Positions 31,863-38,962 of a DNA stretch of 64,000 nt are shown here, piece by piece. Position numbers and translations under genes: made by a program. Below the pieces are notes generated by a model that ran no database searches, was not told the origin of the DNA, and worked only from the letters and a program-made list of their open reading frames with translations. How positions within the stretch are numbered: position 1 is the stretch's first letter; every line of letters begins with the position of its first letter. This DNA comes from Streptomyces sp. LUP47B. GTDB taxonomy: Bacteria > Actinomycetota > Actinomycetes > Streptomycetales > Streptomycetaceae. The stretch lies in NCBI RefSeq assembly GCF_001746295.1, contig NZ_MJAH01000008.1:181906-245905 (forward strand), read 5' to 3'.

Positions 31863-34388
31863 ATGCGTACACCGCGTAGGACCCCCACAGACGGCGCCGA
31901 GACGCCGCTCCAGACACCCGCGCGCGGGCGACGCGCACATGCCGGACGACCGGCCGACGAAAGTCCGGACGATCCGGCGGGCGCCCTGCCGGAAGACATA
32001 CCCGTGCGCGCGGGGTCCTGGCGGATACGTCCCCGGACGGTCCGCGCCAAGATCGTCTGCCTGCTCATGGTGCCCGTCGTCTCACTGCTCGCGCTCTGGG
32101 CGTACGCCACGGTCACCACCGCCCAGGACGTGGCCCGGCTGCGGCAGTTGCAGCGCGTGGACGACGCCGTGCGCTCGCCCGTCACCGACGTCGTGACCGC
32201 GCTCCAGGCGGAGCGTGCCGCCGCGGTCCGCTACGCGACCGACCCGTCCGCCGCGCAGAGCGACGACCTCCGCAAGCTCGCCCAGCGCACCGACCGGGCC
32301 GTGGCACGGCTGCGGCTCGGTGACGGCAACACCGTCGCCGACAGCGAGGAACTGCCCGCCGGTGTCGCCCAGCGACTCGAAGTCTTCGTGACCGGCGCCG
32401 AACAACTGCGCTCCGTGCGCACCGCCGTCCTGGACCGCAGCGCCGGATGGGACGAGACGTACGGTCGCTACACCAGGACCATCGCCGGTGCCTTCGCGGT
32501 GGGCGGCGCCCTCACCGGCATCCAGGACGCCGACCTCGGCTCCGACGCGCGCGTGCTGCTCGAGTTCTCCCGGGCCGGCGAGTCGCTGGCCCAGGAGGAC
32601 GTCGTGCTGGCCAGCGCGCGCCTTGCGGGCGTTCTCTCCGGTGAGCGGCTGCGGCTGTTCACCGGAGCCGTCGACACCCGCCGGGCCCTCACCGAGGGTG
32701 CCGTGGCCGACCTGCGCGGCTCCGACCGTGCCGCCTGGCAGAAGGTCGCCGACAGCGGCGCGTACGCCACCGTGACCGCCGCCGAGGACCGGACACTCGC
32801 AGCCGCCCCCGGCGTCCGCGCCGTCGAGTCGACGCCGCAGGCCACCTGGCAGGCGGCACACACGCGTGTGCAGAGCGGTATGCGGACCGTCGAACAGGCG
32901 GCGGGCAGCGGTGTCGCGCACCGCGCCGACCCGTTCACCCGGGGGCTGCTCACCCCGGCCGGCGCCGCGGTGCTGCTCGGTCTTGTGGCCGTCGCCGCGT
33001 CGCTCGTCATCTCCGTGCGCATCGGGCGCGGACTCGTCGTCGAGCTGGTGAGCCTGCGCAACAGCGCCCTCGAGATCGCCCGCCGCAAGCTGCCCGAGGC
33101 CATGGGCAGGCTGCGGGCCGGCGACGAGATCGACATCCAGTCCGAGGCCCCGCCGGGGCCGCCCGCGGAGGACGAGGCCGGTCAGGTCGCCGAGGCCCTG
33201 ACGACCGTGCACCGCGCGGCACTGCGGGCCGCCGTGGAGCGCGCGGAACTCGCCAGCGGCATCTCGGGGGTCTTCGTCAACCTCGCCCGCCGCAGCCAGG
33301 TCCTCGTGCACCGCCAGCTGAACCTGCTCGACAGCATGGAGCGCCGCTCCGACGACCCGAACGAACTGAGCGACCTCTTCCGGCTCGACCACCTCACGAC
33401 CCGCATGCGTCGCCACGCGGAGAGTCTGATCATCCTCTCCGGAGCGGCACCCGGCCGTGCCTGGCGCATGCCGGTGTCGCTGACCAACGTGGTCCGCGCG
33501 GCGGTGTCCGAGGTCGAGGACTACGCGCGCGTGGAGGTGCGTCAGCTGCCCGACGCCTCCGTAGTCGGCGCGGCGGTCGCCGACCTCACCCATCTGCTGG
33601 CCGAGATCATCGAGAACGCCGCCCAGTTCTCACCGCCCCACACGCGCGTGCGGGTCACCGGCGAACCCGTCGGCAACGGCTACGCCGTCGAGGTGGAGGA
33701 CCGCGGCCTGGGCATGGGCAAGGAGACCCTCACGGAGGCCAACCGGCGCATCGAGCAGTCCGAGGCGCTCGACCTGTTCGACAGCGACCGGCTCGGTCTG
33801 TTCGTGGTCAGCAGGCTCGCCGCCCGGCACGGCATCAAGGTGCACCTGCGCACCTCGCCCTACGGCGGCACCACCGCGGTCGTCCTGCTGCCCACGGCGC
33901 TGCTGCACATCAAGGCGGCGGAACGTTCCCCCGCCAAGACCACGGACCGGGAACGGCTCACGGAACGCGAGTACGCACGCGTGGCCGCCGCCGAACGGGA
34001 CCAGGAGTCCGTCCCCGCCCCGGCCGAGCGGCCCGCCCTGGTGGCTCCCCTGACGGCCTCGGCGGACCGGGGCACGACCGGCACGCCGCCCCCCGGAGTC
34101 ACCACGCTGCGTCTGCACCGCCCGCCCGACGAGCCGGAGGAGTCCGACAACCTCCCCCGCCGGGTTCGGCAGGCGCACCTGGCTCCCCAGCTGCGCGAAC
34201 AACGCTCCGAGGAACCGGCCCCGGCAGCCGCCGGCCGGGACGACGACGGCCGTACACCCGAGATGGTCCGGGATCGGATGGCGGCGTACCGGGACGGCTG
34301 GACGCGCGGCGGAGGCAGGCAGCCCGGCCGTGGTGCCACTCCTGATTCCCCAGCGGGCAGAGACAGCAGCGAAGGAGACCGAGGATGA
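31863..34388 (+). CDS. cvnA: Conservon sensor histidine kinase-like protein CvnA
   Basis: An 841-aa membrane protein. After a 55-residue polar N-terminus come a transmembrane helix (VCLLMVPVVSLLALWAY), an extracellular nitrate/nitrite-sensor-like region of about 280 residues, a second helix (AAVLLGLVAVAASLVIS, around residue 370), a HAMP-like linker, and a kinase core: LDHLTTRMRRHAESL as the H-box-like helix, EIIENAAQFSPP (N box) and EDRGLGMG (G1 box). The C-terminal 150 residues are disordered and charged. ATG 31863 follows GGAGG. The stop overlaps cvnB by four bases. In conservons CvnA is thought to work with CvnB-D like a G-protein-coupled receptor complex at the membrane. Confidence 0.93.
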   Translation: MRTPRRTPTDGAETPLQTPARGRRAHAGRPADESPDDPAGALPEDIPVRAGSWRIRPRTVRAKIVCLLMVPVVSLLALWAYATVTTAQDVARLRQLQRVDDAVRSPVTDVVTALQAERAAAVRYATDPSAAQSDDLRKLAQRTDRAVARLRLGDGNTVADSEELPAGVAQRLEVFVTGAEQLRSVRTAVLDRSAGWDETYGRYTRTIAGAFAVGGALTGIQDADLGSDARVLLEFSRAGESLAQEDVVLASARLAGVLSGERLRLFTGAVDTRRALTEGAVADLRGSDRAAWQKVADSGAYATVTAAEDRTLAAAPGVRAVESTPQATWQAAHTRVQSGMRTVEQAAGSGVAHRADPFTRGLLTPAGAAVLLGLVAVAASLVISVRIGRGLVVELVSLRNSALEIARRKLPEAMGRLRAGDEIDIQSEAPPGPPAEDEAGQVAEALTTVHRAALRAAVERAELASGISGVFVNLARRSQVLVHRQLNLLDSMERRSDDPNELSDLFRLDHLTTRMRRHAESLIILSGAAPGRAWRMPVSLTNVVRAAVSEVEDYARVEVRQLPDASVVGAAVADLTHLLAEIIENAAQFSPPHTRVRVTGEPVGNGYAVEVEDRGLGMGKETLTEANRRIEQSEALDLFDSDRLGLFVVSRLAARHGIKVHLRTSPYGGTTAVVLLPTALLHIKAAERSPAKTTDRERLTEREYARVAAAERDQESVPAPAERPALVAPLTASADRGTTGTPPPGVTTLRLHRPPDEPEESDNLPRRVRQAHLAPQLREQRSEEPAPAAAGRDDDGRTPEMVRDRMAAYRDGWTRGGGRQPGRGATPDSPAGRDSSEGDRG

Positions 34389-34858
34389 TCCAGGACCCGA
34401 GCACGAGGGCCGACACGGGAGTCCCCCCGCGCGAGCGAAGCCGGGAGTGGGGAAGGTCCGGCGAACTCGACTGGCTGCTGGACGACATGGTGCTGCGGGT
34501 GAGCGAGGTACGGCATGCCGTGGTGCTCTCCAACGACGGCCTCGCGGTGGGGGCCTCGACGGACCTGCGCCGCGAGGACGCGGAACACCTCGCCGCGGTC
34601 TCCTCCGGCTTCCACAGCCTGGCCAAGGGGGCGGGCCGGCACTTCGGCGCCGGGGGAGTGCGCCAGACCATGGTCGAGATGGACGACGGGTTCCTGTTCG
34701 TGGCCGCCGCGGGAGACGGCTCCTGCCTCGCCGTCCTCACCGCCGTGAGCGCGGACATAGGCCTGGTCGCCTACGAGATGGCACGGCTGGTCAAGCGGGT
34801 CGGCGAGCACCTCTACACGCCACCGCGCATGGGCGCGCGGCCACCCGCGGCAGGATGA
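34385..34858 (+). CDS. cvnB: Roadblock/LC7 protein CvnB
   Basis: A 157-aa roadblock/LC7 domain protein; such proteins regulate small Ras-like GTPases. The domain occupies about residues 25-145: WLLDDMVLRVSEVRHAVVLS, then GLAVGAST, LRREDAEHLAAVSSG, LAKGAGRHFGAG and YEMARLVKRVGEHL. The first 25 residues are polar and variable. ATG 34385 overlaps the cvnA stop (ATGA). A close paralogue is encoded at 36652-37065. Confidence 0.94.
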   Translation: MIQDPSTRADTGVPPRERSREWGRSGELDWLLDDMVLRVSEVRHAVVLSNDGLAVGASTDLRREDAEHLAAVSSGFHSLAKGAGRHFGAGGVRQTMVEMDDGFLFVAAAGDGSCLAVLTAVSADIGLVAYEMARLVKRVGEHLYTPPRMGARPPAAG

Positions 34859-34880
34859 GAGGGAAGGGCGGTCGGCTCAC

Positions 34881-35294
34881 ATGACCGAGGACACGGAGGG
34901 CGTCCCGTACGAACCGGGCAGCCAGTGGTACGACGGCGAGGCCGGCCCCCTCGTCCGCCCCTACGCGATGACGGGCGGCCGGACCCAACCCGGCCCCACC
35001 GGGGTGCGTTTCGACCTGATCGCCCTTGTCACCCTGGACGGGGGCGCGCCCGGAGCCGGCGACGACACGGCGCTCGGGCCCGAACACCGCGCTCTGATCG
35101 ACCTGTGCCGTACGGAGACGCAGTCGGTGGCGGAACTCTCCGCGGGCGCCGACCTGCCCGTGGGCGTGGTCAGGGTGCTCCTGGGAGACCTCCTGGAACT
35201 CGGCTGTGTCACCGTCAGCCGCCCGGTGCCGCCCGCGCAGCTGCCCGACGAACGGATTCTGCGCGAGGTGATCGATGGACTCCGGGCGCTGTAG
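34881..35294 (+). CDS. cvnC: DUF742 protein CvnC
   Basis: A 137-aa member of DUF742, third gene of the conservon. Characteristic stretches are LVRPYAMTGGRT near the N-terminus and EHRALIDLCRTETQSVAELSAG, a winged-helix-like middle with LPVGVVRVLLGDLLELG, ending ILREVIDGLRAL. The end of this domain is copied, in the same frame, 219 bp downstream, immediately before cvnD. ATG 34881 lies 22 bases after the cvnB stop. Confidence 0.93.
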   Translation: MTEDTEGVPYEPGSQWYDGEAGPLVRPYAMTGGRTQPGPTGVRFDLIALVTLDGGAPGAGDDTALGPEHRALIDLCRTETQSVAELSAGADLPVGVVRVLLGDLLELGCVTVSRPVPPAQLPDERILREVIDGLRAL

Positions 35295-35504
35295 ATGAAC
35301 GTTCAGAACCACCGCGGTCCACTTACTGCACCGACTCGTGCACCCTTTCCGACACCGATCGGGCGCCAGTCGGTCACAACGGGCAATAAGCGGTCCAACC
35401 ACTCGAAGGGGAGCTCCAGTTGCCATGATGCTGCCTTCGCGACCCCATACCGACGTCGCCGCCCGTTGCCGGCCCTCCCGAGAGAAGTGATCGATGGTCT
35501 CCGA
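35268..35504 (+). repeat. Imperfect direct repeat at the cvnC-cvnD junction
   Basis: GTGATCGATGG at 35268-35278 and 35487-35497 begins an imperfect repeat continuing ACTCCGGG versus TCTCCGAG. The period is 219 bp, a multiple of three, and both copies encode EVIDGLR in the cvnC frame. The first is the end of cvnC; the second contains the cvnD start. Between them is about 190 bp of lower-GC sequence. Confidence 0.7.
35425..35490 (+). CDS. Possible 21-aa upstream ORF of cvnD
   Basis: ATG 35425 (GGGGAG 11 bases upstream) opens a 21-codon frame, MMLPSRPHTDVAARC then RPSREK, ending at a TGA four bases before the cvnD ATG. The spacing would permit translational coupling. The peptide has no known relatives that I can name. 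It lies within the extra sequence at the cvnC-cvnD junction, and its codon use is only moderately Streptomyces-like, so coding status is uncertain. Confidence 0.35.
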   Translation: MMLPSRPHTDVAARCRPSREK

Positions 35505-36099
35505 GAACTCCGATGCCCAGGGCGGCGAGACGACCGCCCTCGCGCTGAAGATACTGGTCGCCGGCGGGTTCGGCGTGGGCAAGACCACCCTGGTGGGCGC
35601 CGTCAGTGAGATCAGGCCGCTGCGCACGGAGGAACTGCTCAGCGAAGCGGGCCAGTTGGTGGACGACACCGACGGTGTGGACCAGAAGGTCACCACCACG
35701 GTCGCCATGGACTTCGGACGCATCACCATCCGCTCCGGCCTGTCCCTCTACCTCTTCGGCACCCCGGGGCAGGACCGCTTCTGGTTCCTGTGGGACGAGT
35801 TGTCACAAGGGGCTCTGGGCGCCGTCGTCCTCGCGGACACCCGGCGCCTTGAGGACTGCTTCCCGGCCGTGGACTACTTCGAGCACCGGCACATCCCCTT
35901 CGTGGTGGCCGTCAACTGCTTCGCCGGTGCCCGGACCTACGGCGCCCACGACGTCTCGCGCGCTCTCGACCTCGACCAGGGCACACCCGTGGTGCTGTGC
36001 GACGCACGGGACCGTGACTCGGGCAAGGAGGTGCTGATCCGACTGGTCGAGTACGCCGGGCGGATGCACACCGCCCGGCTGCTCGACTCGGTGAGCTGA
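35494..36099 (+). CDS. cvnD: Conservon GTPase CvnD
   Basis: A 201-aa Ras-like GTPase related to MglA. P-loop GGFGVGKTT (residues 24-32), a switch-region threonine in KVTTTVAMDFG, the G3 motif as GTPGQDRF in place of DxxG, and a G4 motif VAVNCF in which the NKxD consensus is altered, as usual for conservon GTPases. It should switch between GTP and GDP states at the membrane under control of CvnB. ATG 35494 is an internal start of a copied cvnC-end sequence; AGAGAAG lies upstream. Confidence 0.94.
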   Translation: MVSENSDAQGGETTALALKILVAGGFGVGKTTLVGAVSEIRPLRTEELLSEAGQLVDDTDGVDQKVTTTVAMDFGRITIRSGLSLYLFGTPGQDRFWFLWDELSQGALGAVVLADTRRLEDCFPAVDYFEHRHIPFVVAVNCFAGARTYGAHDVSRALDLDQGTPVVLCDARDRDSGKEVLIRLVEYAGRMHTARLLDSVS

Positions 36100-36123
36100 C
36101 CCAGGGGAAGGGCCCGCTCACCG
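36089..36123. terminator. Possible bidirectional terminator between cvnD and the PPOX gene
   Basis: CGGTGAGC (36089-36096) and GCTCACCG (36116-36123) pair perfectly around a 19-base loop between the convergent genes. Confidence 0.4.
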
Positions 36124-36128
36124 GCACA

Positions 36129-36557
36129 TCACTCCGCGACGGCCTTCTCCGCCAGCACCCTGTCGATCTTCACGCGGACGAGGAGTTCTCCCGGCACGCC
36201 GTTACGGGCACCGAACTCCTCGGCCCGTTCCTCGCCCATGTACCGCGCCGCGATCCGTCCGGCCCAGTGCCTGACCTCGTCGAGATCCTCCGACAGCCGG
36301 GCCTGGCCGCGGAGCACCACGTAGTCGAAGGGCGGCCGGTCGTCGTCCACGCACAGGGCGACGCGCCCGTCCCGCGCCAGGTTGCGCCCCTTCACGGTGG
36401 CCTTTCCGGTGTTGAACACCACGTCGTCTCCGTCGAGCACGAACCAGATCGGTGCCACATGCGGGCTCCCGTCGGCGCGGACGGTCGACAGCTTGCCGGT
36501 GCGGGTGCCGTGCGAGACGAACTCCCGCCATTCCTCATCGGTCATCTTCTGTGCCAT
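36129..36557 (-). CDS. PPOX-class flavin/F420-dependent protein
   Basis: A 142-aa split-barrel protein of the pyridoxamine 5'-phosphate oxidase-like class. Seen: GKLSTVRADGSPHVAPIWFV, VFNTGKATVKGRNLARDGRVAL and FDYVVLRGQARL, all of the cofactor-binding barrel. Actinomycete members frequently use deazaflavin F420 or FMN. ATG 36557 is the start. It sits between the conservon and the orphan roadblock gene on the opposite strand, converging on cvnD; whether it belongs to the signalling system is unknown. Confidence 0.88.
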   Translation of the reverse strand: MAQKMTDEEWREFVSHGTRTGKLSTVRADGSPHVAPIWFVLDGDDVVFNTGKATVKGRNLARDGRVALCVDDDRPPFDYVVLRGQARLSEDLDEVRHWAGRIAARYMGEERAEEFGARNGVPGELLVRVKIDRVLAEKAVAE

Positions 36558-36651
36558 GTCCCCATTCTCCTTGCCCCGTCGACAGCCGTGGGGAAGGCTT
36601 GTGTGGAGATCCTCCGGGCAGGAGGAGACGTCACACGGGGAGACGGGACAC

Positions 36652-37065
36652 ATGCCGGAGAAGCAGGGGCTCGGCTGGCTGCTGGACGATCTGACCGAGC
36701 GCGTCGACCATGTGCGGCACGCGCTGGTGCTGTCCAACGACGGGCTGGTCACGGGCGCCAGCACGGGGCTGCGCCGTGAGGACGCGGAACATCTCGCCGC
36801 CGTCTCGTCCGGACTGCACAGCCTGGCCAAGGGCTCGGGACGCCACTTCGGCGCGGGCAAAGTACGGCAGACGATGATCGAGTTCGACGACGCGGTGCTC
36901 TTCGTCACCGCGGCGGGCACCGGCAGCTGTCTGTGCGTGCTCAGCGGCTCGGACGCCGACATCGGCCAGATCGCCTACGAGATGACGCTGCTCGTCAACC
37001 GGGTCGGCGAGCACCTCGACGTGGACGCCCGCCGACCCGAACGGAGCCCGGCGCCAGACCTCTGA
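36652..37065 (+). CDS. Second roadblock/LC7 protein (CvnB paralogue)
   Basis: A 137-aa roadblock/LC7 protein very like CvnB at 34385: both share RHAxVLSNDGL, LRREDAEHLAAVSSG, LHSLAKGxGRHFGAG and the final NRVGEHL/KRVGEHL segment. It has no gene for a DUF742 or GTPase partner next to it, so it is an orphan that could compete with or replace CvnB on CvnD. ATG 36652 follows GGGGAGA. It is divergent from the PPOX gene with 94 bp between them. Probably arose by duplication within the locus. Confidence 0.92.
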   Translation: MPEKQGLGWLLDDLTERVDHVRHALVLSNDGLVTGASTGLRREDAEHLAAVSSGLHSLAKGSGRHFGAGKVRQTMIEFDDAVLFVTAAGTGSCLCVLSGSDADIGQIAYEMTLLVNRVGEHLDVDARRPERSPAPDL

Positions 37066-37190
37066 CCTGCGCGTTCCATGGTCCACGAGGAGTTATCCAC
37101 AGGCTCGCCACCCATCTCGCCCCACGGGCTACGGTTTCTGTCACAGCGAGCGCACACAGCGTGAGCGACGACTCCACGGGGAGAGCGACC

Positions 37191-38075
37191 ATGTCGGGCA
37201 GCCTGATCACCCAACGCCATCACCAGCCGCACACACCCAGCCGAGCCGCCCGGGAACTGGGCCTCAAGCGAAGCGAGTTCGACCTCGCGGTGCACCTCGG
37301 GCAGATCCGGACCGTGCCCGACGAAGGAGGCGGGGGACGGCGCGTCACCGGCTCCGAGATCGACCGGCTGCGGGCGACGGACGGCTTTCCGGACTCGCTG
37401 CTTCAGCGCGTGCGGGTCGTGGGCACCACCGAGGGCGCGAAGGTCCTGGACGTCCCCGCGGGCAGGTTCACCCGCCTGGCCCGCCTTGGACTGTTCTCGC
37501 CGGTCCGCTTCTATCTCAACCGGTACCGAGCCGTGGTGTGGCTGTATCTCGCCGAAGAACTCGAGGAGTTCACGGCAGTCGAGGAGAACGCGACACTGCT
37601 GACCGCGCGCCGTATGCCCGAAGGACTGCGCGACATGCTGGACGCGGGCGTGGACCTGCGGGCCCGCAACTGGCGGGGGCGCCACCGCGGATTCCTCCTG
37701 CGGCTCGCCGAGGACCCCTGGGAGAGCGCCGGAGCCCTCGCCGCCTTCCTCGACCCCGTCCAGATCGCCGAACTCGTCCCCGACCCGTACGAGCGATCCC
37801 ATCTGGGCCGCTTCCGGCCGGGGCCACCGGCCCGGGGCGCACAGGGCTCGCCCACCGCGCATCTCGTCGAGAAGATCATGACGGCGGACCACCCGGACGA
37901 GATCGAATGGCTGAGGACCGACCTGACCCGCGCCCTGGAGGACGCCCGGAGGTTCCGGCCCGCGCCGCGCCCCACGGCCCGGCGGACTGCCTCCGCCCAG
38001 CCGCAGGACCTGTCGACGCCCCAGGAGGAGCCGGCTCGCGGCCTGCTGGGCTGGCTGCGGCGCAGAAGTTCCTGA
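37191..38075 (+). CDS. DUF6397-like actinomycete protein
   Basis: A 294-aa protein. The N-terminal 60 residues (AARELGLKRSEFDLAVHLGQIRTV) look like a MerR/excisionase-style helix-turn-helix, and a second similar unit may follow (AKVLDVPAGRFTRLARLGLF). The C-terminal 60 residues are polar and end in GLLGWLRRRSS. I associate this arrangement with the Streptomyces family DUF6397; a DNA-binding role is inferred only. ATG 37191 has GGGGAG seven bases upstream. It converges on the thioesterase gene with a single base between stops. Confidence 0.75.
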   Translation: MSGSLITQRHHQPHTPSRAARELGLKRSEFDLAVHLGQIRTVPDEGGGGRRVTGSEIDRLRATDGFPDSLLQRVRVVGTTEGAKVLDVPAGRFTRLARLGLFSPVRFYLNRYRAVVWLYLAEELEEFTAVEENATLLTARRMPEGLRDMLDAGVDLRARNWRGRHRGFLLRLAEDPWESAGALAAFLDPVQIAELVPDPYERSHLGRFRPGPPARGAQGSPTAHLVEKIMTADHPDEIEWLRTDLTRALEDARRFRPAPRPTARRTASAQPQDLSTPQEEPARGLLGWLRRRSS

Positions 38076-38076
38076 T

Positions 38077-38943
38077 CTACAGCGCCCGGAACAACCCTTC
38101 CTGGACGACGGACACCAGCAGGCGCCCCTCCAGGTCGTAGATCCGGCCACGAGCCAGACCGCGTCCGCCCGTCGCGATCGGCGACTCCTGGTCGTACAGG
38201 AACCACTCGTCCGCGCGGAACGGCCGGTGGAACCACATGGCGTGATCCAGCGACGCGATGTCGAAGCTCCGCGGGCCCCACAGGGGCTGGACCGGGAGGC
38301 GGACGGCGTCCAGGAGGGTCATGTCGCTGGCGTAGGTCAGCGCGCAGGTGTGCACGACCGGGTCGTCCCCGAGCGGCCCGACCGCGCGCATCCACACCGC
38401 GCTGCGCGGCTCGGCGTCCTTGACCTCCTCGGCGCTCCAGCGCAGCCGGTCCACATACCGGATGTCGAAGGGCTGGCGACGCGCCATCCGCTCCAACTGC
38501 TCGGGCAGTTCGCCCAGATGCTCCCGGATCTCGTCGCCGACCTTCGGCAGGGACTCCGGGGCCGGGACCTTGCGAGCCGGCGGCAGCTGGTGCTCGAAGG
38601 GACCTTCCTCAGGCTTGTGAAAGGAGGCGGTGAGATTGAAGATCGTGCGACCCTGCTGCACGGCGGTGACCCGGCGCGTCGTGAACGACCGTCCGTCCCG
38701 CACCCGCTCGACCTGGTACACGATCGGCACGCCGGGCCGGCCCGGGCGCAGGAAGTACGCGTGCAGTGAGTGCACCGGGCGGTCGCCGTCCGTGGTGCGG
38801 GCGGCGGCCACCAGTGCCTGGCCCGCCACCTGGCCGCCGAAGACCCGCTGGAGGGACTCGTTCGGGCTTCGACCTCGGAAGATGTTGACCTCGATCTGCT
38901 CCAGGTCGAGCAGGTCGACGAGGCTCTCGGCCGGGTTCGTCAT
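38077..38943 (-). CDS. tesB: Acyl-CoA thioesterase II
   Basis: A 288-aa double-hotdog thioesterase cleaving acyl-CoA to fatty acid and CoA. The characteristic segments are FRGRSPNESLQRVFGGQVAGQALVAA (N-terminal hotdog, split by motif), LHAYFLRPG, and in the second hotdog the catalytic Asp of TYASDMTLLD, LDHAMWFHRPF and the Gln of VVQEGLFR. Length and motifs match TesB. ATG 38943 is the start. The Ski2-like helicase ends 19 bp upstream, so the two may be co-transcribed, but no functional link is known. Confidence 0.93.
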   Translation of the reverse strand: MTNPAESLVDLLDLEQIEVNIFRGRSPNESLQRVFGGQVAGQALVAAARTTDGDRPVHSLHAYFLRPGRPGVPIVYQVERVRDGRSFTTRRVTAVQQGRTIFNLTASFHKPEEGPFEHQLPPARKVPAPESLPKVGDEIREHLGELPEQLERMARRQPFDIRYVDRLRWSAEEVKDAEPRSAVWMRAVGPLGDDPVVHTCALTYASDMTLLDAVRLPVQPLWGPRSFDIASLDHAMWFHRPFRADEWFLYDQESPIATGGRGLARGRIYDLEGRLLVSVVQEGLFRAL

Positions 38944-38962
38944 GGGTGCGATTCTCCTGTGC

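Noticed and set aside
31863..36099. Conservon as a novel signalling system
   Set aside because: cvnABCD clusters are a known and repeated feature of Streptomyces; only the extra spacer, orphan roadblock gene and MHYT neighbour are unusual.
37093..37101. TTATCCACA, a match to a DnaA box
   Set aside because: A single box in an intergenic region with no cluster, and no dnaA or dnaN nearby; no origin function is supported.
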